Part shown: piece after piece, positions 8,755-21,074 of the stretch
Numbering within the stretch: position 1 is the stretch's first letter
Layout of the letters: every line of letters starts with the position of its first letter
Source: Pseudaminobacter salicylatoxidans
GTDB taxonomy: Bacteria > Pseudomonadota > Alphaproteobacteria > Rhizobiales > Rhizobiaceae
Assembly (NCBI RefSeq): GCF_003148475.1
Contig: NZ_QGGG01000022.1
Coordinates: 1 to 63,284 of the forward strand
Reading direction: 5' to 3'
DNA length: 63,284 bases
Notes under the pieces: generated by a model
Databases searched by the model: none
The model's input: the letters and a program-made list of their open reading frames with translations, nothing else
Told to the model about the DNA's origin: nothing
Program-made: the position numbers and the translations under genes

Positions 8755-9657
8755 TCATCCCTTGATCGCCTCGACCAGCGTGGTGCCGAGCCGCGCGGGC
8801 GAAGGCGACACGCGAATGCCCGCGGCTTCCATCGCCGCGATCTTGTCTTCCGCGCCGCCCTTGCCGCCGGAAATCACTGCGCCGGCATGGCCCATGGTGC
8901 GTCCGGGAGGGGCGGTGCGTCCGGCGATAAAGCCGGCCATCGGCTTGCTCCGGCCGCGCTTGGCCTCGTCGATGAGGAACTGCGCGGCGTCTTCTTCCGC
9001 CGAGCCGCCGATCTCGCCGATCATGATGATCGACTTGGTCGCGTCGTCGGCCAGGAACATTTCCAGGACGTCGATGAACTCCGTGCCCTTCACCGGATCG
9101 CCGCCGATGCCGACCGCCGTGGTCTGGCCAAGGCCGGCATTGGTGGTCTGGAACACCGCCTCATATGTAAGCGTGCCCGAGCGCGAGACAACGCCCACCG
9201 AACCCTTGCGGAAGATATTGCCGGGCATGATGCCGATCTTGCACTCGTCGGGGGTGACGATGCCGGGGCAGTTGGGGCCGATGAGGCGCGACTTCGACTT
9301 TTCGAGCCGGGCCTTGACCTTGACCATGTCCATGACCGGGATGCCCTCGGTGATGCACACGATCAGCGGGATCTCGGCCTCGATCGCCTCGATGATCGCG
9401 GCGGCCGCGCCTGCCGGCGGCACGTAGACGACGCTGGCGTCGGCGCCCGTCTTCTCCCGGCCCTCGGCAACGGAGGCGAAGATCGGCAGGGTCTCGCCCT
9501 TCGAGCCTTCCCAGGTCTCGCCGCCTTTCTTGGGGTTGATGCCGCCGACCATCCGCGTGCCGTGATAGGCAAGCGCCTGCTCGGTGTGGAAGGTTCCGGT
9601 CTTGCCGGTGAGGCCCTGAACCAGAACCTTGGTGTTCTTGTCGATGAGAATGGACAT
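8755..9657 (-). CDS. sucD: Succinate-CoA ligase, alpha subunit
   Basis: 300 aa. With SucC it makes succinate and a nucleoside triphosphate from succinyl-CoA. The CoA-binding Rossmann-like start has [12 protein letters not shown]; the middle has GPNCPGI; the phosphorylated His257 lies in [12 protein letters not shown]. Length is typical. The ATG lies four bases after the sucC stop, so the pair is co-translated. Confidence 0.97.
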   Translation of the reverse strand: MSILIDKNTKVLVQGLTGKTGTFHTEQALAYHGTRMVGGINPKKGGETWEGSKGETLPIFASVAEGREKTGADASVVYVPPAGAAAAIIEAIEAEIPLIVCITEGIPVMDMVKVKARLEKSKSRLIGPNCPGIVTPDECKIGIMPGNIFRKGSVGVVSRSGTLTYEAVFQTTNAGLGQTTAVGIGGDPVKGTEFIDVLEMFLADDATKSIIMIGEIGGSAEEDAAQFLIDEAKRGRSKPMAGFIAGRTAPPGRTMGHAGAVISGGKGGAEDKIAAMEAAGIRVSPSPARLGTTLVEAIKG

Positions 9658-9661
9658 CAGC

Positions 9662-10858
9662 TCAGTTTCCCTTCACCGCCGCGACGATCTTCTTGGCGGC
9701 GTCGTCGAGGTCGTCGGCGGAAATGACGTTCAGCCCGCTCTCGTCGATGATCTTCTTGCCAAGTTCGACATTGGTGCCTTCCAGGCGCACGACCAGCGGA
9801 ACCTTGAGGCCCACCTCCTTCACCGCGGCGACCACCCCCTCGGCGATGACGTCGCAGCGCATGATGCCGCCGAAGATGTTGACGAGAATGCCCTTCACGG
9901 CCGGATCGGCGGTGATGATCTTGAACGCCGCCGTGACCTTCTCCTTGGAAGCGCCGCCGCCGACATCGAGGAAGTTGGCGGGCTCGGCGCCGTAGAGCTT
10001 GATGATGTCCATCGTGGCCATGGCAAGGCCCGCGCCGTTGACCATGCAGCCGATATCGCCGTCGAGGGCGACATAGGCGAGGTCGTATTTCGACGCCTCG
10101 ATTTCCTTCTCGTCCTCTTCGGTGGTGTCGCGCAGCTCGAGAATGTCGGCATGGCGGAACAGCGAGTTGTTGTCGAACGACACCTTGGCGTCGAGCACCC
10201 GCAGGCGGCCGTCGGTCATGACGATCAGCGGATTGACCTCAAGCAGGCTCATGTCCTTCTCGACGAAGGCCTTGTAGAGCGTCGGGAACAGCTTTTCGCC
10301 ATCGCTTGCCGCCTCGCCCGTGAGCTCCAGCGCCGCGTTGAGCGCCGCCACGTCGGCGGCGGTGACGCCGGCTTCCGGGTCGATCGCCACGGTGACGATC
10401 TTCTCGGGCGTGTCATGCGCCACCTGCTCGATGTCCATGCCGCCCTCGGTGGAGACCACGAAGGCGACACGGCCGACGGTGCGGTCGACGAGGATCGACA
10501 GATAGAGTTCGCGGGCGATGTCGGCGCCATCCTCGATATAGAGGCGGTTGACCTGCTTGCCGGCCGGGCCGGTCTGCTTGGTCACCAGCGTGTTGCCGAG
10601 CATTTCCTTCGTGAAGGCGACGACCTCGTCGATCGACCTGGCCAGGCGCACGCCGCCCTTGGCATCGGCGGGCAGTTCCTTGAACTTGCCCTTGCCGCGA
10701 CCGCCGGCATGGATCTGGCTCTTCACCACGTAAAGCGGTCCGGGCAGCTTCTTGGCCGCGGCTTCCGCCTCACCGGCGTTGAAGATGGCCACACCTTCGG
10801 CCACCGGTGCGCCGAAACCCTTCAGCAGCGCCTTGGCCTGATATTCATGGATGTTCAT
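9662..10858 (-). CDS. sucC: Succinate-CoA ligase, beta subunit
   Basis: 398 aa. The N-terminal ATP-grasp domain starts [16 protein letters not shown] and includes [14 protein letters not shown]; the C-terminal CoA-ligase domain contains [16 protein letters not shown]. It forms the nucleotide-binding subunit with SucD. It sits 10 bp after mdh, so mdh, sucC and sucD are clearly one transcript. Confidence 0.97.
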   Translation of the reverse strand: MNIHEYQAKALLKGFGAPVAEGVAIFNAGEAEAAAKKLPGPLYVVKSQIHAGGRGKGKFKELPADAKGGVRLARSIDEVVAFTKEMLGNTLVTKQTGPAGKQVNRLYIEDGADIARELYLSILVDRTVGRVAFVVSTEGGMDIEQVAHDTPEKIVTVAIDPEAGVTAADVAALNAALELTGEAASDGEKLFPTLYKAFVEKDMSLLEVNPLIVMTDGRLRVLDAKVSFDNNSLFRHADILELRDTTEEDEKEIEASKYDLAYVALDGDIGCMVNGAGLAMATMDIIKLYGAEPANFLDVGGGASKEKVTAAFKIITADPAVKGILVNIFGGIMRCDVIAEGVVAAVKEVGLKVPLVVRLEGTNVELGKKIIDESGLNVISADDLDDAAKKIVAAVKGN

Positions 10859-10868
10859 CGGCCGACCC

Positions 10869-11969
<1,101 letters not shown>

Positions 11970-12049
11970 TTATTTCGAGCCCAAATATTTCAATCGTTTA
12001 GAAACAATGGGATTTACGTAAACGTCAAAATTTCAGGGCGAAAAGACCT

Positions 12050-13255
12050 TCAGGCGGTCATTGTTTTGCCGGTTTCCGATGCTTCCGGCCGGGCGTGCCG
12101 GGCGGCCCAGCCGTCAAGCCAGTCGCGGCTCTGCATTTCGATGAGACGCGAGACGGTGCGGTCGAACTCGAACGCCTCGGTGCTGCCGGGCTTGCCGGCA
12201 TAGAGCGCCTGCGGCGGCGCTTCGGCGCTGATCACCGTACGGATGTGATGATCGTAGAGCGTATCGACCAGCAGGATCAGGCGCTTGGTCTCGTTGCGCC
12301 TGGTCTCGTCCAGCACCGGCACATGGTCGATGAACACCGTGGCGTAGCGCCCGGCGATCGCCAGATAGTCGCGCGCGCCATGCGGCTGCGCGCACAGGTC
12401 GGCGAAGGTGAAGCGCGCGGCGTCTTCCGTCGCCAGCGGCACGATTATGCGACGGCCCTTGACCGTCACCGCGGCCGGTACGGCCGGCCGGCCATGCGTC
12501 ATCGCCTGCCAGGCCTCGTCCATCTGGCGGTCGGCCGACAGTCCGAGCGGCGTCACATAGACGGGCACGCGGTTGAGCTTCTGCAGCCGGTAGTCGGTGT
12601 CGGCATCGAGGTCGAGCACCTGCGCATGGTGCTTCAGCACATCGATGAAGGGCAGGAACAGCGCGCGGTTGAGGCCGTCACGATAGAGATTGTCGGGGGC
12701 GACGTTGGAGGTGGCGACCAGCACAACGCCATTGGCGAAGAGCGCGGAAAACAGCCGCGACAGGATCATCGCGTCGGCGATGTCGGTGACGGTGAATTCG
12801 TCGAAGCACAGCACCCAGGCTTCTTCGGCAAGGGTGGCGGCGACCGGCGGGATCGGATCGTCTTCCTTCGTCTCGCCGTTCTTGCGCGCCAGCCTGTGCT
12901 TCTGGATGCGGTCCTGCGCATCGGCCATGAAGTCGTTGAAATGCATGCGCCGCTTGCGCCTGACCGGCACCAGCTCGAAGAACATGTCCATCAGCATGGT
13001 CTTGCCGCGGCCGACATCGCCATGGATGTAGAGACCCTTGACCGGCGCCTTCTTCTCGCGCTTCTTGCCGAACAGCCAGCCCAGCGCGCTGGACTTCTTG
13101 GCCAGCCGCTTCTCGGCGATTTCGTCGATGAGATGGTCGAGGGCGCCGACGATCTCTTCCTGCGCGGGGTCGCGCGCGATCGCACCGGTTTCGACAAGAT
13201 GGTCGTAACGCTGCCTGACCGTTACACGCGTCTGGAGGCCGTCACGCACATGCAT
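12050..13255 (-). CDS. zapE: Cell division protein ZapE (AFG1-like ATPase)
   Basis: 401 aa P-loop ATPase. Walker A GDVGRGKT is at 79-86 and Walker B LCFDEF at 149-154, followed by VTDIADAMIL, a family signature. ZapE is known to associate with the division ring; homologues are mitochondrial AFG1/LACE1. It reads in the same direction as mdh with a 212-bp gap, an arrangement I recall as common in related genomes. Confidence 0.92.
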   Translation of the reverse strand: MHVRDGLQTRVTVRQRYDHLVETGAIARDPAQEEIVGALDHLIDEIAEKRLAKKSSALGWLFGKKREKKAPVKGLYIHGDVGRGKTMLMDMFFELVPVRRKRRMHFNDFMADAQDRIQKHRLARKNGETKEDDPIPPVAATLAEEAWVLCFDEFTVTDIADAMILSRLFSALFANGVVLVATSNVAPDNLYRDGLNRALFLPFIDVLKHHAQVLDLDADTDYRLQKLNRVPVYVTPLGLSADRQMDEAWQAMTHGRPAVPAAVTVKGRRIIVPLATEDAARFTFADLCAQPHGARDYLAIAGRYATVFIDHVPVLDETRRNETKRLILLVDTLYDHHIRTVISAEAPPQALYAGKPGSTEAFEFDRTVSRLIEMQSRDWLDGWAARHARPEASETGKTMTA

Positions 13256-13287
13256 CGGTCATGTCTCTGAAAAAATCCGCCACACCG

Positions 13288-13400
13288 TAGACCATGATGC
13301 CGAAAAGTGTGAAGCGGTTTTCGGACGGCATCATGGTCTGTCTAATTGATCTTGCCGCATGCGTGCAACGCCAAGTAATTCCACTTGACTGCAACATGCT
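13288..13400 (+). repeat. Mosaic palindromic repeat, copy 1
   Basis: 113 bp that match 23003-23114 on the opposite strand with 13 substitutions, all transitions, and one single-base gap. It contains one strong inverted repeat (AGACCATGATGCCG / CGGCATCATGGTCT) around a GAAGCGG core and a second, here imperfect, palindrome GCCAAGTAATTCCACTTGAC. A small reading frame through it is considered a by-product. It fills the gap between zapE and omp19. Confidence 0.8.
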
Positions 13401-13451
13401 CTCGCGGCCTGCCTCGGCGGCAGGCCGAACCTGTGAAATAACCCGCCGCTG

Positions 13452-13991
13452 TCAGCGGCTGAGCGAGATCGGCAGGCCGCTTTCGGTCTGTCCGTCGAAC
13501 TTTTCAGGGCCGGAGGAGTAGAGCCGGGCGAGCGTGCCGCCGTTCTCGTCATAGAGCGTAAGCTGCTTTCCGGCAACGTTCCACGACTTCACGCCGTCCA
13601 CGGGAGCCGGGCAGCGCAGCGGGCCGGCGCGGTAGCCCTGGCCGAACTTGGTCTGCGGCGTGGCCACGCGGCAGCTCTGGCCGGAGATGTTGACGTTCCA
13701 GACGCCCGCGACACTGCCGGCGGTGAGGTCTGGAGCGCCGGCGGCGGGGCCTGAACTCGGCGGCAGCGCCGCCACCTGCGTTTCAGTGCCCGGCGCGGCG
13801 GGGAATTGCGAGGCGTCGGTCGAACCGGGAGCCACCGGCGGCGGCAACTGGCCCGTGGTGACCTGCCCCGTCGGCGCGGGCGTCAACGGCGCGGGCTGGC
13901 TGTCGAAAGACGACATTCGTGAACTCTGGCAGCCAGCTGCCACCAATGCCGCCAACGAAACCGCCAACAGGCCCGCTCTCGAAAAACTCAT
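13452..13991 (-). CDS. omp19: Omp19-type outer membrane lipoprotein / protease inhibitor
   Basis: 179 aa. The start at 13991 has GGAGGG eight bases upstream and opens a lipoprotein signal with lipobox LVAAGC, so the mature protein begins with a lipidated Cys followed by QSSRMSS. A Pro/Ala-rich linker leads to a C-terminal AprI/Inh-like domain: AGVWNVNISGQSCRVATPQTKFGQGYRAG is split by two cysteines that likely pair. It strongly resembles Brucella Omp19, an outer-membrane lipoprotein with protease-inhibitor activity. It is monocistronic, divergent from the MBL-fold gene. Confidence 0.9.
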   Translation of the reverse strand: MSFSRAGLLAVSLAALVAAGCQSSRMSSFDSQPAPLTPAPTGQVTTGQLPPPVAPGSTDASQFPAAPGTETQVAALPPSSGPAAGAPDLTAGSVAGVWNVNISGQSCRVATPQTKFGQGYRAGPLRCPAPVDGVKSWNVAGKQLTLYDENGGTLARLYSSGPEKFDGQTESGLPISLSR

Positions 13992-14257
13992 CTGGCATCC
14001 CTCCATCGGAACCGTTGTTCTGCCGATCAAAACATTGCGCCACAAACAGGGCAGTATCGGTCAAATTTCAACCAGTCATGATTAACATAGGGTTTCGCGA
14101 CCCGAGATTGTTGCAGAAATGCCGCAAATGACCGACTGCCGCACGCCCTGTTCACGGGCCGCGCTCCCTTCTACGCTGCCCGGCACGAAGCCTCCGGCTT
14201 GCGCGGCGCGGCCCGGCCATTATCCTGCCGCTGTCGCGACCACACGCAGGAGCTTGC

Positions 14258-15277
14258 ATGGCGAGAAAGCCGAAATCCGCCAATCCATACTACCACGGCC
14301 CTGTGAGCGACCATTTCGACGGGCGCATTTTCTTCAACCCGAACGGCAAGCCGCCGGCCACGCTGAAAGGCCTGCTGAAATGGCAGTTCGGCGGCGGCCA
14401 CCGCGCCAAATGGCCCGCCGCCTGGCCGAGCCCGTTTGCGCATGCGGTTCCCGAGCCGGCCGTCCGCGATCACAATCTCAGGGTCACGATGGTGGGGCAT
14501 GCCTCGCTGCTGGTGCAGGTGGCGGGCGTGAACATCCTCACCGATCCGGTGTGGTCGCAGCGCGTCTCGCCGTTCTCCTTCGCGGGGCCGAAGCGGGTCA
14601 ACGCGCCGGGCATCGCCTTCGATGACCTGCCGCCGATCGGGATCGTGCTGCTCAGCCACAATCATTACGACCATCTCGACATCGCCACGCTGAAGCGGCT
14701 GCAGGCCGTGCATGACCCGCTGCTCGTCACGCCGCTCGGCAATGATGCGGTGGTGCGCGCCGGCGTGCCCGGGATGCGGATGATGACCGGCGACTGGGAC
14801 GACCGCTTCGAGCTCGACGAACTCACCGTTCACATCGAGCCGGCCCACCACTGGTCGGCGCGCGGCACGAAAGACCGGCGCATGGCGCTGTGGGCGGGCT
14901 TCGTCATCGATACGCCCTCCGGCAAGATCTATTTCGCCGGTGACACCGGCTTTCACGACGGCATCATCTACCGGCGGCTGGCGCAAAAGCATGGCGGCTT
15001 CCGCCTCGCCATACTGCCCATCGGCGCCTATGAGCCACGCTGGTTCATGGAGCCGCACCACCAGAACCCGGACGAGGCGGTGCGCGGCATGAAGCTGTGC
15101 AACGCCGCCTTCGCCGCCGGTTGCCACTGGGGCACGTTCCGCCTCACCGACGAGCCGATCGAGGAACCGCGCGAGAAACTGCAGGAAGCGCTCGACCGGC
15201 GCGGCGTGCCGCGCGAGCGCTTTCGCGCCATGCGTGCGGGGGAGGTATGGGACATTCCAGAAACCGCGGAGGGGTGA
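14258..15277 (+). CDS. MBL-fold metallohydrolase, NAPE-PLD-like
   Basis: 339 aa. Metal-binding SHNHYDHLD is near 131-139, with further ligands in EPAHHWSARG and FAGDTGFHDG. The N-terminal block PYYHGPVSDHFDGRIFFNPN is typical of the bacterial group related to N-acyl-phosphatidylethanolamine phospholipase D. Bacterial members are often annotated as membrane-phospholipid or lactonase-like hydrolases; the real substrate is unknown. No signal peptide is seen. It stands alone, 98 bp before dps. Confidence 0.85.
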   Translation: MARKPKSANPYYHGPVSDHFDGRIFFNPNGKPPATLKGLLKWQFGGGHRAKWPAAWPSPFAHAVPEPAVRDHNLRVTMVGHASLLVQVAGVNILTDPVWSQRVSPFSFAGPKRVNAPGIAFDDLPPIGIVLLSHNHYDHLDIATLKRLQAVHDPLLVTPLGNDAVVRAGVPGMRMMTGDWDDRFELDELTVHIEPAHHWSARGTKDRRMALWAGFVIDTPSGKIYFAGDTGFHDGIIYRRLAQKHGGFRLAILPIGAYEPRWFMEPHHQNPDEAVRGMKLCNAAFAAGCHWGTFRLTDEPIEEPREKLQEALDRRGVPRERFRAMRAGEVWDIPETAEG

Positions 15278-15375
15278 AAGCGGCGTCGGCTGCGTGAAAA
15301 TCGCGCATTCGGGAACGGAGTCCGGCGGTCTGCATTTCAGGAAGGCAACGCAAAACCGTTAGAGGGAGTCCCAAT

Positions 15376-15894
15376 ATGTCCGATACCAGCACCGCCAGGG
15401 CTCATCGCAAATCCCCCCTCACCACGCCGACCGGGCTTGGCGACAATGCGCGCCGCGACGTCACGGCCGCGCTCAACACGCTTCTGGCCGATGTTTTTGC
15501 ACTCTACATGAAGACCAAGAATTTCCACTGGCACATGAGCGGCCCGCATTTCCGCGACTATCACCTCATGCTGGACGAACACAGCGAGCAGATATTCGGG
15601 ATGACCGACATGCTGGCCGAGCGCGCCCGCAAGCTGGGCGGCACCACGCTGCACTCCATCGGCCACATCGCCCGGCTGCAGCGCATCCAGGACAACGATG
15701 CCGATTTCGTCACCCCGGAAGACATGCTGAGCGAGTTGCGCGAGGACAACGAGCAACTGATCGCCGCCATGCGCGAGGTGCACGACACCTGCGACGAGGC
15801 CAATGACGTCGCCACCGCAAGCGTGCTGGAAAACTATATCGACGAGGCCGAGCGCCGCGCCTGGTTCCTGTTCGAGGCGACGCGCAAGAACTGA
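15376..15894 (+). CDS. dps: DNA starvation/stationary phase protection protein Dps
   Basis: 172 aa ferritin-like mini-ferritin. The ferroxidase-site block KNFHWHMSGPHFRDYHLMLD (about residues 38-57) followed by EHSEQI is diagnostic. The basic, Ser/Thr-rich N-terminal tail (about 20 residues) could bind DNA. Dps oxidises Fe(II) with peroxide and coats DNA. GAGGGAG lies upstream of the ATG. No OxyR-like or Fur-like site was identified in the 98-bp upstream gap. Confidence 0.94.
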   Translation: MSDTSTARAHRKSPLTTPTGLGDNARRDVTAALNTLLADVFALYMKTKNFHWHMSGPHFRDYHLMLDEHSEQIFGMTDMLAERARKLGGTTLHSIGHIARLQRIQDNDADFVTPEDMLSELREDNEQLIAAMREVHDTCDEANDVATASVLENYIDEAERRAWFLFEATRKN

Positions 15895-16002
15895 CCTGCC
15901 GGCGAGACTGACGGATTTTTGATGCAAAGGGCAGGGGCGGCGCGCCTGCCAGAGCCCTTCTCTACTGGTAATTCACCGTCGTTTCCGCCATATAGGGCCG
16001 CA

Positions 16003-16884
16003 ATGAACAGGACAGCGCCCTTTGCCAGGATGAACGGGCTCGGCAACGAGATCATCGTTGCCGACATGCGTGGCCGCGCGGATCGCGTGACGCCGGCGGC
16101 CGCGATCGCGCTCAATGCCGATGCGGCGACGAAGTTCGACCAGATCATGGCCATCCACGACCCGCGCACCGCCGGCACGATCAACTATATCGAGATCATC
16201 AATTCCGACGGCACCCAGGCGCAGGCCTGCGGCAACGGCACGCGCTGCGTGGTGCAGGCGCTGGCCGCCGAGACCGGGCAGAAGGTGTTCACCTTCGAGA
16301 CCGTCGCCGGCATCCTCAATGCCGAGGAACATGCCGACGGGCTGATTTCGGTGGACATGGGCGTGCCGCGCTTCGGCTGGCGCGACATTCCGCTTGCCGA
16401 GGAGTTTCGCGACACCCGCATGATCGAGCTGCAGGTCGGTCCGATCGACGCGCCGGTGCTGCACTCGCCATCCGTCGCCTCGATGGGCAATCCGCACGCC
16501 ATCTTCTGGGTGGACCGAGACGTCTGGTCCTACGAGCTGGAACGTTTCGGGCCGCTGCTGGAAAACCATCCGGTCTTTCCCGAGCGCGCCAACATCTCCA
16601 TCGCCCAGGTCACCGCGCGCGACGCCATCACGCTGCGCACATGGGAGCGCGGCGCGGGGCTGACGCGCGCCTGCGGCACGGCCGCCTGCGCTGCCGCCGT
16701 GTGCGGGGCGCGCACGCGTCGCACCGACCGCAAGGTCACCGTCACCGTTCCCGGCGGCCCGCTGGTGATCGAATGGCGCGACGACGACCATGTCGTCATG
16801 ACCGGCCCGGCCGAATGGGAATTTTCCGGCAGCTTCGACCCCGCCACCGGTGCATGGCAGCGCGACACGCAGGACGTCGCCTGA
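16003..16884 (+). CDS. dapF: Diaminopimelate epimerase
   Basis: 293 aa. It converts LL- to meso-diaminopimelate for lysine and peptidoglycan. The two active-site cysteines are Cys76 (QACGNGTRC) and Cys224 (TRACGTAAC). The start at 16003 ([16 protein letters not shown]) is preferred to an upstream in-frame ATG at 15919, whose extension lacks conservation. Its TGA overlaps the ATG of mtaB (TGATG), so the two are translationally coupled. Confidence 0.95.
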   Translation: MNRTAPFARMNGLGNEIIVADMRGRADRVTPAAAIALNADAATKFDQIMAIHDPRTAGTINYIEIINSDGTQAQACGNGTRCVVQALAAETGQKVFTFETVAGILNAEEHADGLISVDMGVPRFGWRDIPLAEEFRDTRMIELQVGPIDAPVLHSPSVASMGNPHAIFWVDRDVWSYELERFGPLLENHPVFPERANISIAQVTARDAITLRTWERGAGLTRACGTAACAAAVCGARTRRTDRKVTVTVPGGPLVIEWRDDDHVVMTGPAEWEFSGSFDPATGAWQRDTQDVA

Positions 16885-18167
16885 TGGGTATCGACATCAT
16901 CACCTTCGGCTGCCGGCTCAACACCTATGAGTCGGAAGTGATGCGCCGCGAGGCGGAAGCCGCCGGGCTCGGCGCGCTGAAGAACGGCGCGGTGATCTTC
17001 AACACCTGCGCCGTAACCGCCGAGGCCGTGCGCCAGGCCAAGCAGTCGATCCGCAAGGCGCGGCGTGAAAACCCCGATGCGCGCATCATCGTCACCGGCT
17101 GCGCCGCCCAGACCGATCCGGACGCCTTCGTCGCCATGGGCGAGGTCGACCTCGTGCTCGGCAACGAGGAGAAGCTGAAGGCGCACAACTATCGCGCGCT
17201 GCCCGATTTCGGCGTCAACGACACCGAAAAAGCGCGCGTCAACGATATCTTTTCCGTGCGCGAGACGGCCGGTCATCTGGTCGATGCCATCGAGGGCCGC
17301 GCGCGCGCCTTCGTGCAGGTGCAGAACGGTTGCGACCATCGCTGCACCTTCTGCATCATCCCCTACGGGCGCGGCAATTCCCGCTCGGTGCCGATGGGCG
17401 CGGTGGTGGAGCAGGTCAAGCGGCTGGCCGGCAACGGCTATGCCGAGGTGGTGCTGAGCGGCGTCGACATGACCAGCTATGGCGCCGACCTGCCCGGCGC
17501 GCCCAAGCTCGGCAGGCTGGTGAAGACCATTCTGCGCCAGGTGCCGGACGTGAAGCGACTGCGGCTATCGTCCATCGATTCCATCGAGGCCGACGACGAA
17601 CTCATGGAGGCCATCGCCACCGAGACGCGGCTGATGCCGCATCTGCATCTTTCGCTGCAGGCGGGCGACGACATGATCCTGAAGCGCATGAAGCGACGCC
17701 ATCTGCGCGACGATTCCATCCGCTTCTGCGAGGAGGTGCGCCGCATGCGCCCCGACATCGTCTTCGGCGCCGACATCATCGCCGGCTTCCCGACCGAGAC
17801 CGAGGCGATGTTCGAGAACTCGCTGAACATCGTCGAGGAATGCGGGCTGACGCATCTGCACGTCTTTCCGTTTTCCCCGCGCGAGGGGACGCCTGCGGCG
17901 CGCATGCCGCAGGTCGACGGCCGCGCCATCAAGGAACGCGCCGCGCGCCTGCGCGCCGCCGGCGAGGCGGCCTATCGCCGGCATCTGGAACAGCTGGTGG
18001 GCACCCGCCAGTCGATCCTGGTCGAGCGCGACGGGCTTGGCCGCACCGAGGGGTTCACGCTCGCCGCCATTGAAGGCGGCGCGCCCGGCAGCATCCTCGC
18101 CGCCACCATTACCGGTCAGGACGGCGCCCGGCTGATCGCCGCGCCCACCGCCATGGCCGCCGCCTGA
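16884..18167 (+). CDS. mtaB: tRNA t6A37 methylthiotransferase MtaB (radical SAM)
   Basis: 427 aa. It adds a methylthio group to threonylcarbamoyladenosine-37 of tRNA. The N-terminal MTTase domain has its cluster cysteines at 10, 42 and 73; the radical-SAM cluster is Cys150, Cys154 and Cys157 (CDHRCTFC). The C-terminal TRAM-like region is short. The family was separated from MiaB and RimO by the GRGNSRS block. The start overlaps the dapF stop by one base; ftsY follows 11 bp later. Confidence 0.93.
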   Translation: MGIDIITFGCRLNTYESEVMRREAEAAGLGALKNGAVIFNTCAVTAEAVRQAKQSIRKARRENPDARIIVTGCAAQTDPDAFVAMGEVDLVLGNEEKLKAHNYRALPDFGVNDTEKARVNDIFSVRETAGHLVDAIEGRARAFVQVQNGCDHRCTFCIIPYGRGNSRSVPMGAVVEQVKRLAGNGYAEVVLSGVDMTSYGADLPGAPKLGRLVKTILRQVPDVKRLRLSSIDSIEADDELMEAIATETRLMPHLHLSLQAGDDMILKRMKRRHLRDDSIRFCEEVRRMRPDIVFGADIIAGFPTETEAMFENSLNIVEECGLTHLHVFPFSPREGTPAARMPQVDGRAIKERAARLRAAGEAAYRRHLEQLVGTRQSILVERDGLGRTEGFTLAAIEGGAPGSILAATITGQDGARLIAAPTAMAAA

Positions 18168-18178
18168 GAAGAGACAGC

Positions 18179-19957
<1,779 letters not shown>

Positions 19958-19962
19958 ACATC

Positions 19963-20610
19963 ATGAACGAACCGATCCTCGAACGCGACCCGTCGGACCC
20001 GAAGAAGAAGGAAGTGAACCCGCTGCTCAAGCTGGTGCTGGAGTTGGGGCCGCTGCTGGTCTTCTTCTTCGCCAATGCGCGCGGCGCGTGGCTGGTGGAA
20101 CAATTCCCCATCCTCGGCGATTTCGGCGGGCCGATCTTCGTGGCGACCGGCCTGTTCATGATTGCGACGGCGGTTGCGCTCATCATCTCCTGGGTGCTGA
20201 TGCGCTCGCTGCCGATCATGCCGCTGGTGTCGGGCGTCGTCGTCTTCATCTTCGGGGCGCTGACACTGTGGCTGCAGGACGATGTCTTCATCAAGATGAA
20301 GCCGACCATCGTCAACACGCTGTTCGGCGCCGTGCTGCTGGGCGGGCTGCTGTTTGGCAAGTCGCTGCTGGGCTATGTCTTCGACAGCGCCTTCCGGCTC
20401 GATGAGGAAGGCTGGAAAGTGCTCACCCTGCGCTGGGGACTTTTCTTCCTGTTCCTGGCCGTGGCCAATGAGGTGGTGTGGCGCAATTTCTCCACCGACG
20501 CCTGGGTGGCGTTCAAGGTGTGGGGCATCATGCCCATCACGCTGGTCTTCACCTTCAGCCAGATGCCGCTGATCATGCGGCATTCGCTGGACGACAGGTT
20601 CAAGAAATAA
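19963..20610 (+). CDS. ispZ: Septation protein A / inner membrane YciB-IspZ family
   Basis: 215 aa with about five hydrophobic membrane segments. Family blocks include [10 protein letters not shown] near the start and [16 protein letters not shown] near 185. The family is needed for normal septation and cell shape in some bacteria; the biochemical role is unclear. ATG 19963 is chosen. A TTG at 19954 overlapping the ftsY stop is a rival, because GGGG sits closer to it. It follows ftsY directly and is likely co-transcribed. Confidence 0.9.
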   Translation: MNEPILERDPSDPKKKEVNPLLKLVLELGPLLVFFFANARGAWLVEQFPILGDFGGPIFVATGLFMIATAVALIISWVLMRSLPIMPLVSGVVVFIFGALTLWLQDDVFIKMKPTIVNTLFGAVLLGGLLFGKSLLGYVFDSAFRLDEEGWKVLTLRWGLFFLFLAVANEVVWRNFSTDAWVAFKVWGIMPITLVFTFSQMPLIMRHSLDDRFKK

Positions 20611-20663
20611 TCGACACAGGCAAGGCGCGTCGGGACCGTTAACCCGGCATGCGATCTCCGCAT

Positions 20664-20698
20664 TGCTGCATTGCGGCAATGAATGTTGCATTGCAGCA
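20664..20698 (+). promoter_or_regulatory. Candidate operator: two TGC-rich direct repeats upstream of the DUF1127 gene
   Basis: TGCTGCATTGCGGCA (20664-20678) and TGTTGCATTGCAGCA (20684-20698) are direct repeats with two mismatches whose starts are exactly 20 bp apart, about two helical turns. Each has TGC/GCA half-sites. TGC...GCA motifs are reported for PhaR/PhbF-type regulators, but assignment here is a guess. Confidence 0.4.
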
Positions 20699-20779
20699 TA
20701 ACTCTGGCAAACTCCTTACCGTCATCTGGGAGGAGCCGAACCGCCGACGGAATGCGGCGGCCCAGAAGGAGAACTTGCC

Positions 20780-20947
20780 ATGATCTTTTCAAACGTCATC
20801 ACCACCGCCCGCGACCGCATTGCCAAGCGCCGCCGCTACAATGCGCTTGTCGCCGAAATCGAGAGCCTGAGCCCGCGCGATCTTGCCGACTTCAACGGCA
20901 ACCGCAGCGAAATGCTCTATCACGCCTACCGCGAAATCTACGGCTGA
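20780..20947 (+). CDS. DUF1127 small basic protein
   Basis: 55 aa: starts MIFSNVITTARDRIAKRRRYN and ends YHAYREIYG. The arginine-rich core followed by LAEIESLSPRDLADFNG-like sequence places it in DUF1127 (short YjiS-like proteins). Small DUF1127 proteins have been linked to RNA turnover and phosphate or stress responses in other alphaproteobacteria, but no role can be read here. AGAAGGAG lies just upstream of the ATG. The transcript ends at a clear terminator at 21029, so it is a stand-alone gene. Confidence 0.85.
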   Translation: MIFSNVITTARDRIAKRRRYNALVAEIESLSPRDLADFNGNRSEMLYHAYREIYG

Positions 20948-21028
20948 GCCGCTTTTGCCCCATGCGACGCTGCCGACAGGCAGTCCGCGTTTTCCGGGCA
21001 AATGGGAGTTGCCGGAAATTATCCGAAT

Positions 21029-21062
21029 GGAGCGTTGCGCGATGGCGCGGCGCTCCTTTTCT
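21029..21062 (+). terminator. Terminator of the DUF1127 gene
   Basis: GGAGCG ... CGCTCC with an inner GCGC/GCGC pair forms a hairpin followed directly by TTTTCT. It lies 81 bp after the DUF1127 stop and just before the convergent DUF2332 gene ends. Confidence 0.75.
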
Positions 21063-21074
21063 GTTGCGGAAAGC

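Noticed and set aside
5681-9427. A 1248-codon plus-strand open frame opposite sucA and sucD, and similar long frames at 25447-28212 (-) and 31783-35835 (+)
   Set aside because: They lie opposite well-recognised genes, have no family resemblance and are rich in Arg, His, Gly and Ala, as expected for antisense frames in high-GC DNA.
13294-13521. A 75-residue frame through mosaic repeat copy 1, similar to one in copy 2
   Set aside because: The two copies differ by a one-base indel that shifts the upstream frame, and substitutions show no bias to silent sites. The similarity comes from the repeat, not from a protein.
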